NCBI GenBank assembly: GCA_031732875.1
Contig: JAVMKL010000210.1
Location: 1-21,317 of the forward strand
Direction: 5' to 3'
DNA from: JAVMKJ01 sp031732875
Lineage (GTDB): Bacteria; Pseudomonadota; Gammaproteobacteria; Competibacterales; Competibacteraceae
Length of the DNA: 21,317 nt
Under the pieces are notes generated by a model. It was not told the origin of the DNA. It did no database searches and saw nothing but the letters and a program-made list of their open reading frames with translations. How positions within the stretch are numbered: the first letter of the stretch is position 1; each line of letters opens with the position of its first letter. The translations under genes and the position numbers were made by a program. Below are positions 16,356 through 21,317 of the stretch, piece by piece.

Positions 16356-17137
16356 GGCGCCTGCTGGCCGAGATGGCGTGGCCGGAGGTGGCGCGGGCGG
16401 TCGCGGGCGGCGCGACCACGCTCATCCTGCCGCTGGGCGCCACGGAACAACACGGTCCCCATCTGCCGCTGGGCACCGACACGTTTCGCGCCGGGGCGCT
16501 GGCCGAACGACTGGCGGCCCAGCTACCCGAGGCCCTGGTCGCGCCGGCGTTGCCCGTCGGTTGCTCCGACGAGCACGCGGGCTTTGCTGGCCTGTTGAGC
16601 CTCGATCACGCCACCCTGGCGAACGTGATCGTGAACTGTGCCCACCGCGTCGCGGCCTGGGGAATACAACGGCTGGTGCTGCTTTCCGCGCACGGCGGCA
16701 ACGGGCAAGCCCTGACTCTGGCCGCCGCGCGTCTCGCCGAGGAGTTGCCGGCCTTGCGAGTCTGGATCCCGGGCGCGACGATCACGCTTTCCCCCGGCGT
16801 ACTGGCGGTGGCGCAAGCCGATGGGATATCCGAGGTGGCCGTGGGCTTGCACGCGGGCGAAGGGGAAACTTCGGAGATGCTGCACTTGCACCCCGATCTG
16901 GTGCGCATGGAATGCGCCGCCCCAGGCTACCTGGGGTCGCCGGACGAAGTCGTGCCCCGCCTGATGCAATCTGGGCTGCGAGCGGTCGCGGCGAGCGGCG
17001 TGTTGGGCGATCCGAGGTGGGCGCGCGGCGCGCGGGGACAACGTTATCTGGAAGCGGAGGTCGCCGAGTATCGACGTCGGCTGGAGGAGGGCGAGGATGT
17101 CGGGCGCGCGGCGCCGACCCCCTCGCGATGCGCATGA
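16352..17137 (+). CDS. mftE: Creatininase-family peptidase MftE
   Basis: 261 residues starting at the ATGA overlap with ETF beta. It has creatininase-family metal ligands: E32, H34, H37 and D43 in LGATEQHGPHLPLGTDT, plus LLSAHGGNGQAL and LHAGEGETSEMLHLHPDLV. MftE cleaves the MftC-modified MftA just before the C-terminal Val-Tyr-derived unit, releasing AHDP, the core of the cofactor. Its place next to mftF and near mftA supports MftE over other creatininase homologues (for example creatinine amidohydrolase). The C-terminal ~20 residues are low-complexity and of unclear meaning. Confidence 0.93.
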   Translation: MRRLLAEMAWPEVARAVAGGATTLILPLGATEQHGPHLPLGTDTFRAGALAERLAAQLPEALVAPALPVGCSDEHAGFAGLLSLDHATLANVIVNCAHRVAAWGIQRLVLLSAHGGNGQALTLAAARLAEELPALRVWIPGATITLSPGVLAVAQADGISEVAVGLHAGEGETSEMLHLHPDLVRMECAAPGYLGSPDEVVPRLMQSGLRAVAASGVLGDPRWARGARGQRYLEAEVAEYRRRLEEGEDVGRAAPTPSRCA

Positions 17138-17689
17138 AAAACGTGCCCGCTAACGTGCTACCCCCGCTGGCGACGGTGGCCGAATTGGCCGACTATCTGG
17201 AACAACCCGTGGACCGGGTGGAAGCTCGCTGCCGCGGCGCCGCCGCCAGCTTGGCGCGAGCCTGGGAGACGGCCGCGCCGACTACGTCCGAAGAGATCGC
17301 CGCGTTCTACCGAACCGCCGATGCCTACCTGTACGATCTGACTTGGTGGCACGCGCTCCAGGAGGACGACAGCGCTCTGGTGCAATGGCGGGCCCTGGAA
17401 ACGGCGCTCGCGCATCGCGGGCGCGATGCGCTGGACTTTGGCGGCGGCATCGGCTCGCTGGGTTTGCTGTTGGCCCAACAAGGTCTGGCGGTCACCTTGG
17501 CCGAGATTAACCCGGCGTTGCGCGACTACGCGCGCTGGCGCTTTGCTCGTCGAGGCTTGAAGGCGCGTTTCCTCGACCCCGGCGCGATACCGGTCGGAAA
17601 GTTTGATTTTGTCAGTGCCGTGGACGTGATCGAACATCTGCCGGAACCTCGGGCGGTGCTCGCCCAGTTGGCGGCGGCCCTGCGTCCCG
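17134..17689 (+). CDS. SAM-dependent methyltransferase domain (N-terminal part of a MftF fusion)
   Basis: The frame opens at ATG 17134, overlapping the mftE stop as ATGA (ATG 17128 is also possible), and is cut by the run of N at 17690. It encodes 185 residues: an alpha-helical lead, then a class I methyltransferase fold with motif I LDFGGGIGSLG near residue 100 and FVSAVDVIEHLPEP. If the duplicated 55 bases on both sides of the gap are merged, the frame runs on without a stop through the rest of the methyltransferase into MftF, making one protein of about 720 residues. A methyltransferase joined to MftF could methylate the sugars that MftF adds; that is inference. Confidence 0.75.
17635..17689 (+). 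repeat. 55-base duplicated contig end, left copy
   Basis: These 55 bases (CATCTGCCGG to CCTGCGTCCCG) recur exactly at 17790-17844 on the other side of the N run. This is the signature of two overlapping contig ends that a scaffolder did not merge, not a biological repeat. Confidence 0.93.
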
Positions 17690-17789
17690 NNNNNNNNNNN
17701 NNNNNNNNNNNNNNNNNNNNNNNNNNNNNNNNNNNNNNNNNNNNNNNNNNNNNNNNNNNNNNNNNNNNNNNNNNNNNNNNNNNNNNNNN
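17690..17789. other. Assembly gap of exactly 100 N
   Basis: One hundred N, the conventional placeholder for a gap of unknown size. Because the same 55 bases flank it, the true gap is probably negative. Removing the N run and one copy (155 bases) brings the two halves into the same reading frame. Confidence 0.97.
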
Positions 17790-17844
17790 CATCTGCCGGA
17801 ACCTCGGGCGGTGCTCGCCCAGTTGGCGGCGGCCCTGCGTCCCG
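17790..17844 (+). repeat. 55-base duplicated contig end, right copy
   Basis: Identical to 17635-17689. In its reading frame it encodes HLPEPRAVLAQLAAALRP, the same peptide that ends the left half, showing that both copies represent one locus within the methyltransferase domain. Confidence 0.93.
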
Positions 17845-19451
17845 GCGGCACCTTGTTCGTTCATCTGCCGATGGATCGCGATGCAGCCTACCCCATGCAC
17901 TTCCAGCACGATCCGCGAGCGCTGCTGCAGCAACTCCAGCACGACGGGTTGTGGGTGGAGCGTGCGGAGGGCGCACTGTTGATTTTGCGGCGCGGCGAAC
18001 CGGCCCGCTACCGGCTTCAGCCGGGGCTCGAACTGATCCCCGGCGAACCTGGCACGGGCGGGCTGCTGTTTTCCTGGCGCCCGCTGATGGCGCTGCGCCT
18101 GAATCCCCAAGCGTTCGCCTTGGCGTCTGGTCTCGATATCGAGCGTACGGCCGCCGAGGTGGCGGCTCGGTCGTCCGCGGTGTGTCTCCAGGATGCGGCG
18201 GCCTTTCTTGACAGCTTGGCGCGGCGCCGCCTGCTGGCCAAAACGCCGCCCACCACCGGCCGCTGGCCCAGCGTCTCCATCATCGTTCCGGCGCGCGGGC
18301 GACCCGCCGCGACCCGGGCCTGCGTGGAGTCGCTGCTGGCTCTCGACTACCCGGCCGCACGGGAAATCCTGGTGGTGGACGATGCCTCCGAGCCACCGCT
18401 CGGCCCGGTCCTGGCCGATTTGCCCATCCGTTTATTGCGCCAACAACGCAACATCGGCCAATCGGCGGCGCGCAATCTGGCGGCCGTGGAAGCCCAAGGT
18501 GAACTGCTGGCCTTCATCGACAACGACTGTGTCGCGGAACCGGCCTGGCTGCGAACCCTGGTTCCGCATTTGGACGATCCGGCCGTCGGCATCGTCGGGG
18601 GCAGGGTCATCTCCCCGGCGCCCGAGGGATGGGTTGCGGCATTCGAGGCCGCGCGCTCGCCGCTGGACATGGGCGCGGTGGGGGGCGCGGTGGGACCGGG
18701 CGAAACCGTCGCGTATTTGCCCACTTGCAATTTGATCGTGCGCCGCGATCTGTTGCTGGCCCAGGGTGGCTTCGACGCGGACATGCGCCTTGGGGAGGAC
18801 GTGGATTTCATCTGGCGCGCCGTGCGAGGTGGGGTCGAGGTCCGCTACGCCCCGGAAGGGCGGATCGTCCACTACCATCGCGTGCGGTTGGCGGCATTGT
18901 TGCGGCGCCGCGCCGAATATGGTTCGTCCGAGGCCGATTTGCAGCGCCGCCATCCGGAAGGCCGGCGCGTCATGCCCTTGCCGCGAGTTGGCGTGTTGCT
19001 GCTCGCCATGCTTGCGACTCTCGGAGTCGCGTGGCCTGCAAGCGCCGGGCTGGGCGCTTCGATTGTGTGCCTGATCGTCGGCGAATCGATCGGGAAACAT
19101 CGGCGAATTCGCAAGCTGGGCGTCGTTGTGCCCGCGCGCCGCGTGGGCGCCGCCGTGCTGCGCGAGCAGGTGGCCGCGCTGTACCACTTGAGCGCCAACC
19201 TGACGCGCTACTACGGTTTGCCGTTGCTGGCCATCGGCGGGCTATGGCCGACCTTGCTGCCGGCGGTGGCGGTCGCGATGCTCGTCGCGCCCCTCGGCGA
19301 CTACCGCCGACAAAAACCAGCGCTGTCGTTGCCTTTGTTTGTGGCGCTGTATTGGTTGGAGATGGCCGCCTATCAAATCGGCGTGTGGCGCGGTTGCTGG
19401 CAACGGCGCACCCCGTGGCCGCTGTTGCCAAGGAGCCGTTGGGGGCGGTGA
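17790..19451 (+). CDS. mftF: C-terminus of methyltransferase domain fused to glycosyltransferase MftF
   Basis: 553 residues from the gap edge. The first ~60 finish the methyltransferase (PGGTLFVHLPMDRDAAYP). Without a stop, a PqqD-like MftF N-terminal module follows (ARYRLQPGLELIPG; FSWRPLMALRLNPQAF), then a GT-A family 2 domain: SIIVPARGRPAATRACVESL, EILVVDDASE, LLAFIDNDCVAEPAWL (DxD-like) and GGFDADMRLGEDVDFIWRA. Three hydrophobic segments near the C-terminus (VGVLLLAMLATLGVAW; LPLLAIGGLWPTLLPAVAVA; LPLFVALYWLEMAAYQIG) suggest membrane attachment. MftF adds a beta-1,4-glucose chain to premycofactocin. A GTG at 17811 could be picked as a start by gene callers, but it lies inside the methyltransferase domain. 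Stand-alone MftF is about 470 residues. Confidence 0.88.
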   Translation, partial: HLPEPRAVLAQLAAALRPGGTLFVHLPMDRDAAYPMHFQHDPRALLQQLQHDGLWVERAEGALLILRRGEPARYRLQPGLELIPGEPGTGGLLFSWRPLMALRLNPQAFALASGLDIERTAAEVAARSSAVCLQDAAAFLDSLARRRLLAKTPPTTGRWPSVSIIVPARGRPAATRACVESLLALDYPAAREILVVDDASEPPLGPVLADLPIRLLRQQRNIGQSAARNLAAVEAQGELLAFIDNDCVAEPAWLRTLVPHLDDPAVGIVGGRVISPAPEGWVAAFEAARSPLDMGAVGGAVGPGETVAYLPTCNLIVRRDLLLAQGGFDADMRLGEDVDFIWRAVRGGVEVRYAPEGRIVHYHRVRLAALLRRRAEYGSSEADLQRRHPEGRRVMPLPRVGVLLLAMLATLGVAWPASAGLGASIVCLIVGESIGKHRRIRKLGVVVPARRVGAAVLREQVAALYHLSANLTRYYGLPLLAIGGLWPTLLPAVAVAMLVAPLGDYRRQKPALSLPLFVALYWLEMAAYQIGVWRGCWQRRTPWPLLPRSRWGR

Positions 19452-19686
19452 AAAATGCGGTCAATACGGGACTCCATCTCTTTAAGCCGCCCTACAATTT
19501 TAGGGTACCAGGTGGTAGATCGACCGGTCGCACCGAGCGGAAGGCGATCATGCGTACTCTTACGGCAGGAGTCCGGCCCATTGTATTGGGTTGGGACCGC
19601 GCGGGATCGCGCAATAGCCAGGATTGGCGCCGAGCAGAAAAGCTCTCTCTAAAACTACTCCGATCGATCAACGAGGTAAGATCCTT
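19452..19686. promoter_or_regulatory. Leader region upstream of mftA
   Basis: 235 non-coding bases between mftF and mftA, the largest gap within the mft genes, so a separate promoter for mftA is likely. It holds CCCTA/TAGGG arms at 19490-19505 and a perfect 10-bp palindrome CGACCGGTCG at 19521-19530. The mftA ribosome site GAGG lies at 19673-19676. No -35/-10 pair is convincing. Confidence 0.45.
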
Positions 19687-19875
19687 ATGCAAACCGCAAC
19701 GAATGCCGCCAAGCCGATGCCGGAAGTTGTGATGGCCTTGCGTAAACCACACAGCTCGGCCCCACGGACTCCCATGGTCTTGAAAAAAGTTGAACCACCG
19801 ATGGAGAAACCTCGCGTCGTGGAGGAGGTGATCATCGAAGAAGTCAGCATCGATGGTATGTGCGGGGTGTATTGA
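19687..19875 (+). CDS. mftA: Mycofactocin precursor peptide MftA
   Basis: A 62-residue peptide from ATG 19687, with GAGG at 19673-19676. It ends in EEVSIDGMCGVY, the near-invariant mycofactocin precursor tail. MftC modifies the final Val-Tyr, and MftE then releases it; MftB binds the leader. The acidic stretch VVEEVIIEEVS before the tail is also typical. Unusual is the length: many MftA are about 30 residues, while this one has an extra N-terminal half rich in Pro, Lys and Met (KPMPEVVMALRKPHSSAPRT). A TTG at 19624 could extend it further but has no good ribosome site. Confidence 0.95.
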   Translation: MQTATNAAKPMPEVVMALRKPHSSAPRTPMVLKKVEPPMEKPRVVEEVIIEEVSIDGMCGVY

Positions 19876-19951
19876 GATGATGCCGACGTCGTAAAGACGC
19901 TCGCCATGCGATCCGTCGCTGGCTGGCTCTCCATCACAGAGCTTGCAAACC

Positions 19952-19992
19952 CGCGAGACCGACTCCCGGCCCTGGCCGGGGATCGGTTCGCG
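19952..19992 (+). promoter_or_regulatory. Large hairpin downstream of mftA
   Basis: CGCGA (19952-19956) pairs with TCGCG (19988-19992), ACCGA (19958-19962) with TCGGT (19983-19987), and CCCGGC (19965-19970) with GCCGGG (19975-19980), with one bulged G and one small internal loop. That makes 16 pairs, mostly G-C. No T-run follows, so it is not a standard terminator. It probably attenuates read-through or stabilises the mftA message so that precursor is made in excess of the SDR and MftB. Confidence 0.65.
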
Positions 19993-20058
19993 CGGATGCC
20001 GGATAGATCTGTCGGCTACATGCCGTGATTGCCCCACATTAAAACGAGGTGTCGTCGG

Positions 20059-20868
20059 ATGGGTAAACTGGATGGTAAAGTCGCCTTTATCACCGGCGCC
20101 GCGCGCGGTCAGGGACGCGCCCATGCCGTCGCGATGGCGCGCGAGGGCGCCGATATCGTGGCGCTCGATGTTTGCAAGGATTTATCCTATCCACGCTATT
20201 CCCTGGCTACCCACGAGGATTTAAACCAGACCGCCGCACAAGTCGAGGCACAAGGTCGTAAGGTGCTCGCCATCGAGGCGGACGTGCGCAATGCCTTGGA
20301 AATGGAGGCGGCGGCCAAACAGGCTATCGCCGCGTTCGGGCATGTCGATATCGTGGTCTGTAATGCGGGTATCGCCGATATGGCGCTGGCTTGGGATATT
20401 ACCGAAGAGTGGTGGGATATCATGCTGGACGTCAACCTGAAAGGATGTTGGTTGACGGTTAAATATCTCGTTCCACGGATGATCGCACGGAATGCGGGTG
20501 GACGGATCATCATGACTTCCTCGGTGGCGGGCTTGCGGGGCGAGCCGGGCATGGCGCATTACTGTGCGTCCAAATGGGGTGTCATCGGTTTGGCTAAGTC
20601 CTTGGCGCACGAATTATCTCAATACCACATTACCGTCAACACACTGAATCCGACCGGTGTCAACACCGACCTCATCGCCGGCATGGCCAAGGCGGCCGAG
20701 ATGGCCAAGGAAGACCTGGTCGATTTTATTTCGTCGAACCACCTGTTGCCGGTCGAACTCGTCGAAGTTGAAGATGTCGCCAATGCTGTTCTGTGGCTGG
20801 CATCGGACGAATCGCGCTACGTCACCGGCCAGGCTTTTCAGGTGGATGCGGGGAGGATGCTGAAATGA
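20059..20868 (+). CDS. Mycofactocin-coupled SDR family oxidoreductase
   Basis: 269 residues from ATG 20059, with GAGGT 8 bases upstream. Classic SDR features: TGAARGQG at 12-19 for NAD, NAG at 102-104, and the catalytic triad S155, Y168 and K172. The insertion after the second strand (CKDLSYPRYSLATHEDLNQT, 39-58) is the mark of SDRs that occur only with mycofactocin and hold their NAD(H) so tightly that it is recycled by the cofactor instead of exchanging. It probably oxidises a secondary alcohol or related substrate; which one is not visible. It lies between mftA and mftB and overlaps mftB by ATGA. Confidence 0.92.
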   Translation: MGKLDGKVAFITGAARGQGRAHAVAMAREGADIVALDVCKDLSYPRYSLATHEDLNQTAAQVEAQGRKVLAIEADVRNALEMEAAAKQAIAAFGHVDIVVCNAGIADMALAWDITEEWWDIMLDVNLKGCWLTVKYLVPRMIARNAGGRIIMTSSVAGLRGEPGMAHYCASKWGVIGLAKSLAHELSQYHITVNTLNPTGVNTDLIAGMAKAAEMAKEDLVDFISSNHLLPVELVEVEDVANAVLWLASDESRYVTGQAFQVDAGRMLK

Positions 20869-21149
20869 ATTTGGCCGCTCGTTATCGACTGGCCGACGGC
20901 GTTGCCATTCGGCCCGAACGTTTCGGTGGCCTGGTTTACCGTTACGACAATCGCCGCCTGTACTTTTTGCACTCCCACGAGTTGGTGGATTTCGTGAGCG
21001 GGCTGAACGGGCAGCGCCCCCTCGAAGAAGCTTTGGACGACTGGCTGGCGAGCCGCGAATTGCCGGAGACGAACCGCGAAACTCTCGTCAAGGCCGTCGT
21101 CCAGCTCGACAAACTGGGTATTCTCGCCGAGGAGAATCAAAAGCTGTAA
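20865..21149 (+). CDS. mftB: Mycofactocin peptide chaperone MftB
   Basis: 94 residues, translationally coupled to the SDR (ATGA). The sequence LADGVAIRPERFGGLVYRYD, then LYFLHSHELVDFVSGLNGQR and a C-terminal LVKAVVQLDKLGILAEEN, fits MftB, a PqqD-like RiPP recognition element of about 90-100 residues. It binds the MftA leader and presents it to MftC. Normally mftB lies directly between mftA and mftC; here the SDR is inserted before it and mftC is 12 kb upstream. Confidence 0.93.
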   Translation: MNLAARYRLADGVAIRPERFGGLVYRYDNRRLYFLHSHELVDFVSGLNGQRPLEEALDDWLASRELPETNRETLVKAVVQLDKLGILAEENQKL

Positions 21150-21317
21150 TAGACCTTGAGAGGTCGTAATAAGCTAACCTGCTGATTGTTAAGGCCGGCT
21201 CGCCAGCGAGTAAACGTTCGGGTCCTTCCCTCCAGCGGGGGTGGGGGTGGGAGGGGGGAATATTATACCAATTCCCGATAGGTTTTATACTTCCCATGTA
21301 GGGCGGGTTAGCGAAGC
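21150..21317. other. Non-coding tail with small inverted repeats
   Basis: No gene is supported. GACCT/AGGTC (21152-21165) and CTCGC/GCGAG (21199-21210) form short stems after mftB, without a T-run. The G-rich run at 21237-21258 follows. The last bases (GTAGGGCGGGTTAGCGAAGC, 21298-21317) look like the left half of a common interspersed palindrome cut by the window edge. Confidence 0.5.
21237..21258 (+). repeat. G-quadruplex-forming motif
   Basis: Four G-runs of 5, 5, 3 and 6 bases are separated by single T, T and A loops, the most stable class of predicted quadruplex. It lies about 90 bases after the mftB stop and could act on transcription or simply be part of a repeat element. Confidence 0.75.

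Overview
This window is a mycofactocin locus. Mycofactocin is a peptide-derived redox cofactor (a RiPP). The diagnostic genes are a 62-codon precursor ending in IDGMCGVY (mftA), the peptide-binding protein mftB, the radical SAM/SPASM maturase mftC, the creatininase-like peptidase mftE and the glycosyltransferase mftF, plus an MftM-like methyltransferase. The client enzymes are an NDMA-type methanol dehydrogenase of the iron-ADH fold and a short-chain dehydrogenase with the insertion seen in mycofactocin-dependent enzymes. The DNA is GC-rich with strong Shine-Dalgarno sites and many ATGA stop/start overlaps. A NikR-type regulator, FixBCX/EtfB electron-transfer genes and short palindromic interspersed repeats at the edges suggest a proteobacterium, possibly gamma, rather than an actinobacterium. 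The lineage is inferred and not proven by the window.

Layout: (1) 1-1695, minus strand: a truncated nikR and a GAF plus winged-helix regulator. (2) 1696-2261: an AT-rich divergent control region. (3) 2262-3527: methanol dehydrogenase, followed by a strong intercistronic hairpin. (4) 3612-6265: a His-rich MoxR-type ATPase and a VWA/CoxE-like protein, a likely chaperone or metal-insertion pair. (5) 6285-8792: MftM-like methyltransferase, DUF4242 protein and mftC. (6) 8846-12855: two FadH/OYE-like flavin oxidoreductases. (7) 12856-16355: ETF alpha, FixC-like flavoprotein, FixX-like ferredoxin and ETF beta. (8) 16352-19451: mftE, then a methyltransferase domain fused in frame to mftF. The fusion is interrupted by a 100-N scaffold gap whose two flanks carry the same 55 bases; joining them restores one open frame of about 720 codons. 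(9) 19687-21149: mftA, a large hairpin, the mycofactocin-type SDR and mftB. (10) 21150-21317: non-coding, with a G-quadruplex motif and a truncated palindromic repeat.

Proposed working model: MftB/MftC process the MftA tail, MftE releases the C-terminal core, and MftF and methyltransferase(s) build and cap the sugar chain. Methanol dehydrogenase and the SDR reduce the cofactor. The OYE pair and the FixBCX/EtfB module then pass electrons to the quinone pool. No mftD, mftG or TetR-type mftR gene is present here, so the OYE and Fix genes may fill the oxidation steps. That last point is inference and is the most interesting feature of the window.
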